Under the pieces are notes generated by a model. It was not told the DNA's origin. It searched no databases and was given only the letters and a program-made list of their open reading frames with translations. A stretch of DNA of 64,000 nucleotides from Nothopassalora personata (Eukaryota; Ascomycota; Dothideomycetes; Mycosphaerellales; Mycosphaerellaceae), in the NCBI GenBank assembly GCA_033816765.1, contig CM066289.1, positions 4,464,001 to 4,528,000 of the forward strand, given 5' to 3'. This document shows positions 9,262 to 20,614 of this stretch, in pieces (the stretch's first letter is position 1; every line of letters begins with the position of its first letter). The position numbers were made by a program, and so were the translations under genes.

Positions 9262-12200
9262 GTGGCAGACAGTGGTCAACCGAACAACCAAGGACAGAAA
9301 GAGCATGAGATTGAGAGACACAGAGTGCAAGAGCAAGACACGGATACAGACTATGGTGAGGAGCTGAAGATATCGGCCTGCGCATTGGAGCCGCAGCAAC
9401 CAGATGTACACCCTCACATAGTACTCCCAGTAATGATACAGCATGGGAAGGCACGAGGCCTTGTAGACTCTGCTTCCACCTCTCTCTTTCTCGACTGGAA
9501 GTTCACACGCAAACACAGAATACCCTTGATACCCCTTGTGCGCAACAAGAACCTGACCCTTGGGGATGGTAAGGCTGCTGCACGTCGCATCACGCACGTA
9601 GCCCTCGTCGATGTTGATATCGACGGTCATCACGAGCAAATGCTATGCTACATAACCGACCTCGAATACGACATCGTCCTGGGCCTGCCGTGGCTGAGCA
9701 CGCACAACCCAAACATCTTCTGGGAGACCGGTGAAGTGGCACTCAGATCAGACTACTGCTTTGGTCACTGTCTTAAGAACAAGACATCGACAACAGTCCA
9801 GTCCCTGAACCATCGACACCGACAACGTAAGGAAGCAATGAAATATGGACCAGAGCCCTTCACCGATGATCGCAGCTTCACGGCAGGAGGGGCAGAAGCA
9901 GAACTGAACCTATCCTCGATGGGCCTGTACGACGATGATGAGGAAGTCGAGTGTATAGGCGTCACGCAGCGCGCCTTCGAGATGTACGCGCACCGACCTG
10001 GCGCTGAATGTTTCTACATACTATCTACCGGCAAAGAGGACGAAGAAGGCGATGGTGAGATCAAGCTGAGCGCAATGGCAGCTGATGACTTGGATCAGTT
10101 CCTGAACAAGGAGTTCAACCATAACCCGAAGGAGAAGCTCCCACCAGAATACCATGATCTCGTAGATGCATTCTCAGCGAAAGACCATGAAGGACTTCCT
10201 CCTCACAGACCTGGAATCGACCACGAAATTCACATCAAGCCTGATGGGCCCCAAGAACCGCCATACCGTAAGCCCTACGGACTGGCGCCTCAGGAGAATG
10301 AAGCAGTCAAGAAGTGGGTCACCGAACAGGAGCAACAAGGCAAAGTCCGGCCAGCAGGACAGAAGACGAGCCAATCGCCGGCACCAGTACTGGTAGTCAG
10401 AAAGCCAGGCGGTGGACTGCGCGTGTGCATCGACTACCGAGGACTCAATGCGATCACTATCAAGAACAGGTACCCTATACCGCTAATCCAAGAGACACTG
10501 AACCGCATGCACGGCAAGAGGTACTTCACGAAGCTGGACATCGTCGCAGCCTTCAACAAGCTTCGCATTGCAGAAGGGCACGAATGGCTTACAGCATTCG
10601 CTACACGATATGGGGTGTACGAATGTCTTGTGTTACCATTCGGCCTATGCAATGGCCCTGCGTCGTTTCAGTCATACATTAACAGCGTGTTACAAGAACA
10701 CCTGGATGACTTCGTCTCCGCGTACCTGGACGACGTTTTAATTTTTAGCGACACACTGGAGGAGCACATCGAACATGTGCGCAAGGTACTAGCAAAATTG
10801 AGGGATGCCGGACTGACGGTCGACATCGACAAGTGCGAGTTCCACCAGCAGCGAGTTAAGTACCTGGGACTTATTATCACCCCAGATGGCATCGAAATGG
10901 ACCCAGAGAAGCTTGAATGTATCCAGTCATGGGAAGCACCTTCCAACCTCAAGGATGTGCAGGCGTTCCTCGGATTCGCCAACTTTTACAGACGGTTCAT
11001 CGAGGCCTTCTCACGCCTCGCAGCGCCGCTGACCGAATTGACCAAGTCAAATGGACCTAGTAATCACAAGAATCGCAGGGTTGACTGGACACCAGCATGC
11101 CAAGCAGCATTTGACGCTCTGAAGGCAGCATTCAGCAAAGCCGGTATGCTCGCACACTATGTGCCCGGTAGGCAAACAGTAGTCGAAACGGACTCATCAG
11201 ATTTCGTGAACGCCGGAGTGCTTTCTCAGTACGACGAGGAAGGCGTGCTTCACCCTGTAGCATTCTATTCAAAGAAGCTGAGCCCGCAGGAATGCAACTA
11301 TGAGATTTATGACAAGGAGCTTCTAGCGATTATTAAGGCCTTCGAGGAATGGCGCCCGGAGTTGGCCTGCGAGGCGGATGATGACACCATCGAACCCGTG
11401 AAGGTGTTCACGGATCACAAGAACTTGGAGTACTTTATGACCACTAAGCAGCTGAATCGGCGCCAGGCACGTTGGGCCGAATTCCTGTCCCAGTTCAACT
11501 TCCGTATTGTCTATCGACCAGGTGTCCAAGGCACAAAGCCTGACAGCCTCACGAGACGCAGCCAGGACCTTCCGCAGGGGGTGGACGATCCGCGAAATCA
11601 GCATCAGCATCAGACGTTGCTGCCGCCTGAGCGATTTCTTAAGATCGACTCGATGCGCGCAACTGTCGAAGATGCGGCTGAGGATGTTGCACCTGTTGAG
11701 AACACACCTACCGCACCAATTGAGGAAGCCCTGAACCCGGAGGCCACCGAATTCATACCGTCCACGCAGACGCAGACAGCATCCGAGACGGAACAGGAAG
11801 CCGAACTCGAGTACAGAATGACAATGGCTTATGCCGCGGATGCAGACCTGAAGTCAGCTATCAGAGCCCTGCAGAAGGGCGAGACCCCAGCACTCCTTCA
11901 GAAAGCGAAGGTGCATCCAGTACACTGCAAGGTCGAAGGGGACCTGCTGTACGTCCGTAACCAGTATAATGACTGGAGTCTATGGGTGCCAGAGGACCAG
12001 AAGCTCCGCACTCGGATAGTCAAGATGAACCATGACACCCCAGCGGCCGGTCACCCAGGCAGAGCCCGCACCTACGAGCTCGTTGCACGTGAATTCTACT
12101 GGCCTGGTTTGGCTAGATCTGTGCGCAGATACAACGCGAATTGCCGCAGGTGCCGCACGACGAAATCTGTGCATACCCAGCCACCTGGATTACTGCACCC

Positions 12201-14064
12201 ACTTTCGGTGCCAGAACGACCTTGGCAACACATCGCAGTTGACTTTGTGGTTGACCTGCCACCAAGCGAACTCGACGGCATGACTTACACCAATGTTATG
12301 ACAGTCACCGACAGACTCACTAAGGAAGTGGAACTGATACCCATCGGCGCGATGACAGCGCAGAACGCGGCGCGACTTTTCTTAAAGCACGTGTTCACCC
12401 GGCATGGCCTCCCAGAAACCATCACGTCTGATCGCGGAAAGCAGTTCATCGCCACTTTCTGGAAGCGCCTATGCAAGATGCTGCGCATCAGCAGGAAGCT
12501 GAGTTCCTCCTACCACCCTGAAACGGATGGGCAATCAGAACGCACTAACCAAGAGATGGAACAGTACTTACGCACCTTCACGAATGAGGCACAGAGCGAC
12601 TGGGCCGACTGGCTGTGCTTAGCGCAGTTCGCTATTAACAACCGAGTGTCGGAGACCACTGGAGTGTCACCGTTCTACGCCAATGTTGGATATAACCCAG
12701 AGTTCACCGAGCGTATCGATTTGCAAGCAGGCAAGGACCGACACATGACAACCCTTCAGCGACTCGACAGCAAGTCAGCCGAAGCCTTCGCCAAACGCAT
12801 CTGTGAGCTACATCGCAATCTTCAAGAGAACATGAGGATGTCACAGGCGCTGCAAGCCGAAGCAGCAAACAGGCACCGAAGCATCCCACCAGACTACAAG
12901 GTTGGCGACTGGGTGTATCTAAGCACGAAGAACATTCGCACCACTCGACCATCCAAGAAGCTGGACCGCAGATATGCAGGACCGTACCAGATCACGGAGG
13001 TGATGCCCGCTAGGCTGTCATACAAGCTGAACCTGTCGGATGCATTGAGCGGACTCGATAATTGCTTCCACACCTCCCTGTTACAGCGAGCCGACAACCC
13101 CGATCTCCCACCGCTCGAGGGACAGCACCTGGCACCGCCGCCGCCAGTGGCCATCGAACCCGACACAACTGCAGCTGACGCAGTCGCCGATGTCACAGTC
13201 ACAGCCCCGGCACCAGAATATGAGGTGGACAAGATCTTGGACATGTACACGCGGAAGCGCGCAGGCAAAGTGAAGAAGGGAAAGAAGCGCAAGGTGGACA
13301 CTTGGTACAAGGTGCGATGGACTGGCTATCAGGATATGGAGGCCGGAGAGACTTGGCAACCTGCAGAGGACCTGTTTGTGAGGGCAGCCGCCGCTCTTGC
13401 GGACTTTCACCACAGCCGGCCGGATTTGCCCACGCCTCAGGGCTTCGCAACGCCATCTGACTGGTCTCCAGTCAATGAGGTGCTCGGACTTAACACGATC
13501 AGGGTCGACAGAGACACCGCCACAAATAAGCCTAGCCGAGCCTTGCCTCTGATAGAATCTGGTCAGCGCATGTTCACTACGCACCGCTACGATGATCAGG
13601 TTACAGGAAAGTCCGTCGTCCCAACTGAGGATCACGGTGCAAGCCGCCGCCCTCAGCTCTACGACAGAACAGACAGTTGTACCGATGTTCTAGCGAACCC
13701 TGCAGAGCCTGCATTGATACCCAACCTTGGTCAAAAGGATCAGACGCGAGCGTTCGCCGAAGAGGGGCTTAGGCCCTGGGCGTGCCAGCAGTATGAGCAA
13801 ACAGAGTCTGATGCGCAAGCCGCAGCAGTAGTGACAGAGATGGAGGACGACCTTGAAGACGATTGGACGTTTGCACGATTATGGAGTTCGACAGGCAAGG
13901 GTGATAAGTGGCCGCACAAGACGATGGATAGGCGAGTTAATGGACTGAACGCTCAGAGGACTGAGACGAGTTTTGAGAGGGGGGGTACTGTCACGGGCAG
14001 CCCGCGACCCTTCACTGACGATGCGTCGTCCCGGCGGAACCTCGGACCTTCCGCATCGGGTTAG
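9262..14064 (+). CDS. pol: Pol polyprotein, chromovirus 1 copy 2
   Basis: Identical translation to the copy 1 Pol, 1600 codons in the -1 frame to gag. Landmarks by position: protease Asp near 9466, RT YLDD near 10723-10734, integrase aspartates near 12241 and 12430, integrase Glu near 12538, chromodomain near 13216-13400. The stop (14062-14064) lies 76 bases inside the 3' LTR, so the C-terminal tail is LTR-encoded and the polypurine tract is coding. Gag, Pol and the 3' LTR are all intact, so a complete copy could be capable of transposition; I infer this only from the absence of lesions. Confidence 0.96.
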   Translation: MADSGQPNNQGQKEHEIERHRVQEQDTDTDYGEELKISACALEPQQPDVHPHIVLPVMIQHGKARGLVDSASTSLFLDWKFTRKHRIPLIPLVRNKNLTLGDGKAAARRITHVALVDVDIDGHHEQMLCYITDLEYDIVLGLPWLSTHNPNIFWETGEVALRSDYCFGHCLKNKTSTTVQSLNHRHRQRKEAMKYGPEPFTDDRSFTAGGAEAELNLSSMGLYDDDEEVECIGVTQRAFEMYAHRPGAECFYILSTGKEDEEGDGEIKLSAMAADDLDQFLNKEFNHNPKEKLPPEYHDLVDAFSAKDHEGLPPHRPGIDHEIHIKPDGPQEPPYRKPYGLAPQENEAVKKWVTEQEQQGKVRPAGQKTSQSPAPVLVVRKPGGGLRVCIDYRGLNAITIKNRYPIPLIQETLNRMHGKRYFTKLDIVAAFNKLRIAEGHEWLTAFATRYGVYECLVLPFGLCNGPASFQSYINSVLQEHLDDFVSAYLDDVLIFSDTLEEHIEHVRKVLAKLRDAGLTVDIDKCEFHQQRVKYLGLIITPDGIEMDPEKLECIQSWEAPSNLKDVQAFLGFANFYRRFIEAFSRLAAPLTELTKSNGPSNHKNRRVDWTPACQAAFDALKAAFSKAGMLAHYVPGRQTVVETDSSDFVNAGVLSQYDEEGVLHPVAFYSKKLSPQECNYEIYDKELLAIIKAFEEWRPELACEADDDTIEPVKVFTDHKNLEYFMTTKQLNRRQARWAEFLSQFNFRIVYRPGVQGTKPDSLTRRSQDLPQGVDDPRNQHQHQTLLPPERFLKIDSMRATVEDAAEDVAPVENTPTAPIEEALNPEATEFIPSTQTQTASETEQEAELEYRMTMAYAADADLKSAIRALQKGETPALLQKAKVHPVHCKVEGDLLYVRNQYNDWSLWVPEDQKLRTRIVKMNHDTPAAGHPGRARTYELVAREFYWPGLARSVRRYNANCRRCRTTKSVHTQPPGLLHPLSVPERPWQHIAVDFVVDLPPSELDGMTYTNVMTVTDRLTKEVELIPIGAMTAQNAARLFLKHVFTRHGLPETITSDRGKQFIATFWKRLCKMLRISRKLSSSYHPETDGQSERTNQEMEQYLRTFTNEAQSDWADWLCLAQFAINNRVSETTGVSPFYANVGYNPEFTERIDLQAGKDRHMTTLQRLDSKSAEAFAKRICELHRNLQENMRMSQALQAEAANRHRSIPPDYKVGDWVYLSTKNIRTTRPSKKLDRRYAGPYQITEVMPARLSYKLNLSDALSGLDNCFHTSLLQRADNPDLPPLEGQHLAPPPPVAIEPDTTAADAVADVTVTAPAPEYEVDKILDMYTRKRAGKVKKGKKRKVDTWYKVRWTGYQDMEAGETWQPAEDLFVRAAAALADFHHSRPDLPTPQGFATPSDWSPVNEVLGLNTIRVDRDTATNKPSRALPLIESGQRMFTTHRYDDQVTGKSVVPTEDHGASRRPQLYDRTDSCTDVLANPAEPALIPNLGQKDQTRAFAEEGLRPWACQQYEQTESDAQAAAVVTEMEDDLEDDWTFARLWSSTGKGDKWPHKTMDRRVNGLNAQRTETSFERGGTVTGSPRPFTDDASSRRNLGPSASG
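13975..13985 (+). promoter_or_regulatory. Polypurine tract, copy 2
   Basis: GAGAGGGGGGG directly upstream of the 3' LTR, in the same position as in copy 1. Confidence 0.85.
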
Positions 14065-14172
14065 CGCGGCTTGGCGATGCTTTATCTATCCGCCGCGCCT
14101 CGCGCTCCTCTTTCGTAGCTTCGTAGAACAACAACTATCTCATTCGGACCCTATGGTACGCGCGCCCTTACA
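13989..14172 (+). repeat. 3' LTR of chromovirus 1 copy 2 (184 bp)
   Basis: TGTCAC...TTACA, identical to 6590-6773. The next 5 bases are AAGAG; the matching upstream duplication is not visible. Confidence 0.93.
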
Positions 14173-17100
14173 AAGAGGACATGTAAGCATATAGCATTAT
14201 TATAGCTAGATCAGATTCTACCCTAAGGCTAAACTTTAGAGATGTAGACAAGTTAGCTAAGGAATTATATAATTTAATTAAGGCAACATATAAGCTAGTT
14301 ATTACAATTGATCTATATAACACTCTAAAGGCAGTTAGGCACATTAAACTAGATACTACAAGACCTAATACATTAAAGTACTATAAAGACTTTTAAGCAT
14401 AGGTAAATAACAATAAGACTGCTATAGAGCAATTCATTAGATCTTCCCTAGTTAATAACAAGTTAAGGCTCAAATCCTCTTTTGTCCTCCTAGATAGCAT
14501 CTATAGATTATACTTTGTTAAAGGTCTAAACTATGTCGAATAGCTTAGGACATAGAGACATAACAATCCCCTAGAATCAACTACCCTAGAGAGAATGTTT
14601 ACAACTCTTAGGAAGGAGCAAGTACCTACTACCTACAAGCCTAGTAATAGCTTTGTTAGAGCATTCTTAAGTAAGAATGATAATAAGCAGTGCATACAGT
14701 GCTCACATAAGTACACTAACGCGAACTGCTATAAGCAGCATCTAGAGAAGAATCCTAGGAACAGGTCTAAGAAGGGTAAAGACACCCTAAAGGATAGGGT
14801 AAAGAAGGTAAAGGTAGCAAATCCCCTAGGAAGAGGATTGCTATAGCAATTAATAACTAGTTAGACTTATTATCTAATTAGGAGCATAGCTCTAATAGTA
14901 ATAGGGACTAGAGATAACTACATAGGAGGTCTAGAGCAGCTGTTACAGTTACACAACTAGTGTACATAGGAAGGACAGTAGCTACCGTATTAAACCTAAT
15001 GTTAATAGACAAAGTCTATAATATAGGTACATCCTTCTATATCTATAATAATCTTATAGACCTTTAGAATGTTAGGCTAAGACTAAGGCCTACATACTTC
15101 TTATAGGCCGTTAGGTAAGGATCTCTTACGACTAAAGGAGAATTAGAGTAGGTTATAAAGAACTATCTTAGTTAAGAGACTACCCTCCTCCTTCGCAATG
15201 TACTTTACTTACTAGAGTTAGATACAATACTAATCTCTATAGAACTTATATACAAAAAACATAGAGTTTACCTAGATAGACCATCTAAAATGCTATACTA
15301 GAAGGACAAGCCTATAGGCTTAGTTAAGATAATAAAAAATGTTATTGTCTTTAGGAACCTTAGGGTAAAGAGGGGTTCTAGGAAGGATAAAGGCAGATTA
15401 GCACTAAAAGGACTTACTGCTCTTACATTTACTAAGCTAAGAACTAACATAGTTAGATGGCATTAAAGGCTTAGGCATATTAGGAGCACATTACTTAATG
15501 CTACAAAAGAAGCAGTTAAGGGCCTAGAAGATATTAATACTGTAGAGTTAGGGCACTATAAGACTTATAAGCTTATAAGGTCATAAAGAGTTGTTTTAAG
15601 AATCCCTAGGAGACCTGCACTAGAGGCATTAGATAAAATCTATGCTAACCTAGTTAGTCTAATCACTCTACTCTCTTATAATAGTTACGCATATTGCCTT
15701 ATGCTTACGTGTGCTAAAACTAGGATGAGATAGTGCTTACCACTTCTAAAGAAAAGTGATGCTCTAATAGCAATTAAGACTTAGCTTACTATAATGTGGA
15801 ACTACTATAAGAAGAAACCTAAGATCTAGTTCTTAGATAGTGGTAGGGAATTTAATAATATTGAACTTAGAACACATACCTAACATAAAGAAATTAGATA
15901 GGATTTTGCATTACTATATACACCTAAGTAGAATGGAATTGCTAAAGCTTCGAATAAAGTTATTATTAATAAGGCTAGAGCCATGCTTATAGACTCTAGC
16001 TTACTATAGAACCTCTAGCCCTAGGCTATGGATTTTGCATACTATATTACGAACCGCCTCTTTAACTTAATAACAAAAAATGTACTATAGATTAACTTTA
16101 AGAAGGACCTAGGCATTAATGTTAAAGAGATAGACTTAAGGAATGTAAGGAGGTTTAGATATAAAGCATACAAATATAACGACAATTACACTAAGTCTAA
16201 AAAGTTCTCTACAAGGGCGGACATATAGTAGCATATAGGATTCTAGGGTAGTTTATTAACTAACTACCTACTATAGAAGCCATGGTAGGAGAAGGGAAAA
16301 TAGGTCTATAAGATAACCTATTCCCCCTATATAACTTTTAATAAAGATTTCTTGTAGAACTCGTAATACTAAATCCCTGTAGGTAAGCAGGTCGCTTAGG
16401 GGGAGTAGATAGGGTAGACTATTAAGAGCTCCTAGCTTACTACTAGTAATAAGTATACTGTCCTAGATAACGAGATCACCTTCCTTAGACATCCCTATAA
16501 TAACCCTAAGGACCTTTACTATAAAGGTATTTACATGCCTTATAAAGGGCTACACGAGCTAGAAGCGAGTTACTAACCCTATAAACCTTTAAGGGGAGCT
16601 ATGTAGCTAGAGGGGGAGCTGCAGTAGTATAGTAACTAACCTAAAACATAAAGGGCTCCGCAATAAGACTCCCCTAACTAAGGTTAGTCTTAGGGGGAGC
16701 ATAGGACAGAAGATTCACGTCCACTATTTAGAGACACATCCCCCTAGCTCTAGGAATAGTCTCCTATAGAGCACACCTAGCTCTAGGAACAATCTCCTAT
16801 AGAGCACACCTAGCTCTAGGAACAATCTCCTATAGAGCACACCTAGCTCTAGGAACAATCCCCTATAGAGCATAAGCCTTAGACTTCATAGTCTAAAGAG
16901 CCACACTAAGAAGACATAGCCCTAGCTGTGCAAGAAGACCCTAATTAGGCTATAACACTATTCTACCCTACCCTACACATTAGTAAGAGGAAGAGAGATA
17001 GGACTTATGAGCCTATAAAGACTAAATAAGCTAAGGTCTATCCTAAGCTAACTAGGAGGAGTTTAAGATAGAACAGATCCTATTATGATTATAGTAAACT

Positions 17101-18670
17101 TAAGAAAGTATTCGCTACAATAGCTATAGATAATGTAAAGAAGGGGAAGCTTATAGATCCTGCTACCCTAACTAAAGCATTAAACAGACCTAATAGAGCT
17201 AAATGGATTAGGGCAATTAGAAAGGAATTCAACTCCTTAGAAGACATAGAATATGTTATATAGATCCTATTATAGAAAGTCCCTAAGGGTAGGAAACTGC
17301 TTATAGGAAAATAGGTCCTACACTATAAGTATCTTCCTAATAGGTCTATTAAGAAGCGTAGAGCTAGATAGGTAGCAAAGGGGTTTACTTAAAAGTAAGG
17401 GATAGACTATGTTAAAACCTTTGCTCCAACCCTAAGGCTACTAATAAGTAGGATTCTCCTAGCCCTATGCACAGTTCTTAGCTAGAAGAGGAGACAGATT
17501 AATGTTAAAACAGCATTTATAAACCCTAACATCGACAGACCTTTATACATTAAACTACTAGAAGGGGCAGAACTTATTAAGAAAGATCCATCTAATAAAG
17601 TCCTAGAAATTAAGAAGGGACTATATAGATTAAAATAAGCTACAAACCTCTAGTACTATAATGCTAAGGATGCTCTAGAAGAATTGGGCCTAAAGAGACT
17701 TAATTCTAATACATGTCTTTTTTAGGGGAAGAATCTTTTAGTTCTCCTATATGTAGATAACTTTTAGATCTTTAGCGATAGTAATTAGAAGATTGACAAG
17801 TTCATTGCTGGACTAAAGAAGAAGTACTCTATTAAAACTGTTAACACTAACCTTTTCCTAGGTATACAACTAAAGAGTAAAAAGAATGGAGATCTCTATG
17901 TCTCCTAAAAGTACTATGCTTTAGAGAAACTTTAGAAACATAGCCTAGACTTAGCTAAAAGTGTTAAGTATCCCCTTAACCGCCTGTATAAAGCTCATAA
18001 AGAGCAATGCAACATATAGGATTACAATCTATTCAACACATTAATTAGGGAACTCCAGTACCTAGCTAACTAGACTAGGCTAGATATCTCCTATATAACA
18101 AACCACTTAACTAAATTCTTAGCTAATCCTTTAGTAGAATATATTGCTATAGTAAAGCATGTTTAGAGATACATTGCTAGAACAATTAATAAGTGCCTAA
18201 TCTTTAGAAAAACACAATCCCTAAAGCTAGAGATCTATATAGACTCTAATTTCTCTAGAGATCCAATAGGTAGATCCACCTTAGGACTCCTAGTTAAAAT
18301 GGCTAGAAGTCCTATTATCTAGAAATCCAACCTATAGAAGGAGATAGTGCTATTAAGTACTAAAGTAGAGTATGTAGCCTTAACTAAATGCTATAGGGAA
18401 GTAATGTAGTTAAGAAATCTACTCTATAAAACCTAGAAAATGACTAACTATAAAGCTTAAGCCTTTAAGATCTTTGTAGACAACTAGTCTACTATTAAGC
18501 TAGTTAGAGATTATACTAACTATAGAAGAACTAAGCATGTTAGACTAAGGAACTACTTTTGTAGACATGTTTATAAAGAAGGCTTAATTGTAGTTAAGTA
18601 TATCCCTACTACATAGCAGCTTGTAGATTAGCTCATAAAGCTAAAGTTACTAAACTACATTCTCTAAGGG
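14173..18670 (+). pseudogene. RIP-mutated copia I gag-pol
   Basis: Readable on the plus strand through many TAG/TAA stops and some frame loss. A short open piece (14595-14846) holds a gag zinc-knuckle-like segment with C-x2-C and a later Cys. A protease-like region lies near 15000-15300. Integrase shows the W-H pre-integrase motif near 15455, a zinc finger with Cys turned to Tyr near 15545-15585, a D-S-G-R-E-F block near 15835, and the block before the catalytic Glu near 15915-15950. RT shows the V-K-T-A-F-I block near 17505 and the YVDD box as YVDN near 17750, a G-to-A change. RNase H runs about 18230-18640. Clearly dead. Domain order (integrase before RT) is diagnostic for Ty1/copia. Confidence 0.85.
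16742..16873 (+). repeat. 33-bp tandem repeat, about 4 units
   Basis: The unit begins TAGCTCTAGGAACAATC and recurs every 33 bases, 11 codons, so it would keep the frame. It lies in the linker between integrase and RT of copia I. Units differ by single bases. Confidence 0.85.
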
Positions 18671-19007
18671 AGGCTTCTAGAGACTAACTACACTTTCATT
18701 TGTACATAGCAAGACCTTTATTTGTTCAGAAGTATTTATAAAGCAGTATCTCATTTGTTTAGAGATAGTAGAGGAAAGTTTTTATTAGCCTTAAGGGCTA
18801 GATTCATTTAGGGTATCGCATATCTTGCTATACTTATACAACTAGACTGTAGAGAGGCCTGCTTTAGAACCGCCTTTTAAGGTAAGATCTAGTTCATTAT
18901 TATAGACTCTAATTCATAGGAGCTATAGTATTAAAACAAAAGGAAATAGAGAAGTAGACCGCCCTTGCTTATAACGGCCATTTTATCCTTTAGCCCTAAC
19001 TAAATTA
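18671..19007. other. RIP-mutated sequence between pol and antisense ORF
   Basis: AT-rich with stops in all frames. No domain recognised; probably untranslated 3' region of copia I. Confidence 0.5.
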
Positions 19008-20165
19008 CTAAGACCTAATGCAAGTACACTATCTGGACTACTACTTGCTACTAAAACTACTAGAGCCTCTAGAACCCCTCTTATAGGAAGTCGAGTTTAA
19101 CATAGCACCCTCCTAAAAGTTATTATTAGTGCCTAAGCGCTGTAGGAACTAACGAATCAAGGTAGTAACCTTATCCTAAGAGAGGGAGTTAGAAAATAGG
19201 AGGCGAAGCTCTAGGAGGACAGTTCTGGAACTATTACTAGGAGCCCTAGGGATGCTTAGGCGCTAGTCCACATCGCTAGGAATGAGCTAGGTAGGTGGCA
19301 TCTAAAGACTATATCTAGAGGTACTTATGCTAGGAGAGTATAGAGCTAGAGATAGGAAGCCCTTACGTAGAGGACTGCTACGTATAATAGGAGGAGATCG
19401 ACTATACTATGCACTACCCTAGAATGCAGCACTAGCGGAGCGAGTATAACCTACACTAGGCTGCTAGTAGGTTCTAGATAGACTAGCGGCACTCTACTAT
19501 AGGGTCCGTAGAGAGAAGAAGCTACACTTGTCGTAATAATTGTTAAGAGCGCAGTTAGTACAGCAGCCCTTAAACTATCCTAGAATAGTATAGTAACTAG
19601 AAAAGGGAAGGTTAGATCTCTCCTTATAGCGGTTATAGGCGCTACCGAAGTGCTAAACAAGATAGTCTATAGCGGAAGCCTATAAGGTAGGAAGGTAGTT
19701 CTAACCACTATTAAGGTTTATAGTAATAGTGTTAGAAATACGACCTTAAGGGTTAACTGTTATATAATTAAAATCCTAGGTAGCCGCGTTAATCTAACCC
19801 TAGTTCGGTAGATTAGTAATACTACCCTTAGTAGTTAGAAGCTTCTTCTTATAGAAGGTAACCTTAAGGGATGCTATAGTAAGCTATAAGGTTATATTCT
19901 TCTTAGTGATCTTACGCCTACTCTCGATAATCTGCTTAACTAGTCTAAGTGCCTTAATAAGGGTTTCACGCTTAGAGATCCTACTAGATGTAGGTAGACC
20001 CTTTCTACTATTACTAGGAGGACGCTTATTAGGATCTTAATCGTTACTAGAGCTAGATCCACCACTAAAGACATTACTAGTACTACTAAACTAGTTTATA
20101 GGAGTCCACTTAATAACATCTACTATAATGCTACTTATAAGTTAGCAATACCCTTAAAACACCAT
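19008..20165 (-). pseudogene. Antisense Cys-motif ORF of copia I (RIP-mutated, unknown function)
   Basis: On the minus strand an ATG at 20165 opens a frame that can be followed for 386 codons to TAG at 19008-19010, interrupted only by TAG/TAA as expected from RIP at Gln/Trp codons. The start, a Cys cluster at codons 200-213 and the end are all in one phase. The product would have a Ser/Asn-rich N-terminus, a basic stretch near codons 75-100, then a cluster with spacing C-x2-C-x8-C and Lys before the last Cys. It is convergent with pol and starts toward the 3' LTR. I do not recognise a named family. Similar antisense ORFs are seen in gypsy H and gypsy E. Confidence 0.55.
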
Positions 20166-20601
20166 TATATATATAGCATACCTTACTAAAAGCTTCTTAA
20201 AAAGCTTTAAGAATAGGTGTGTAGTAGTTGTTAGGGTGTGTAAGTGGGTGTAGTAGTTTAAAAAGGGGGGAAGAGAGGTATAAAGTGGTATAAAGTAGAA
20301 AGAGTTGTTTAGTAAAGAATAAGCTTCTTTTATGCGTACCTACGAGGTTTGTGCGTTGCTGCCTAGCTAGACCTTCTTAAGCCGAGAGAACCTTCTATTC
20401 ACTTCTAAAAGCGGAAAGATAAGGCCTAAGTGTGTCTAAGAGTAGGTCTCTTACATATGCAAATCTAACAAGATTACTGTCCTTAGCATGTGCTTGCTTA
20501 TAGCAGAAACCTGGTATCTAGAACTAGTAAAGGTGTTCGAGACTAATACAGCAACATAGGTAATATCAAGTTAATTAGACTATCTTTATAGTAGTCAGTC
20601 T
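20166..20601. other. RIP-mutated 3' region of copia I
   Basis: No gene recognised. If the antisense ORF was real, its promoter and leader should lie here or in the adjacent LTR. Confidence 0.4.
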
Positions 20602-20611
20602 AAAGGGGGAG
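20602..20611 (+). promoter_or_regulatory. Copia-type polypurine tract
   Basis: AAAGGGGGAG followed by TAT and then TGTAAATC, the usual look of a copia tract next to an LTR start. Confidence 0.6.
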
Positions 20612-20614
20612 TAT

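Larger units (their letters stand above)
6955..14172 (+). mobile_element. Ty3/gypsy chromovirus 1, copy 2 (5' LTR truncated by gap)
   Basis: Complete internal region with intact gag and pol, a full 3' LTR and the last 102 bases of the 5' LTR. It matches copy 1 throughout. It is inserted in the gag part of RIP-mutated copia I, whose sequence resumes at 14173. The upstream target duplication is hidden by the gap. Confidence 0.95.

Noticed and set aside
1..14172. True tandem duplication of chromovirus 1
   Set aside because: Not excluded, but the shared flank, the identical sequence and the 100-N gap fit a failed contig merge better.
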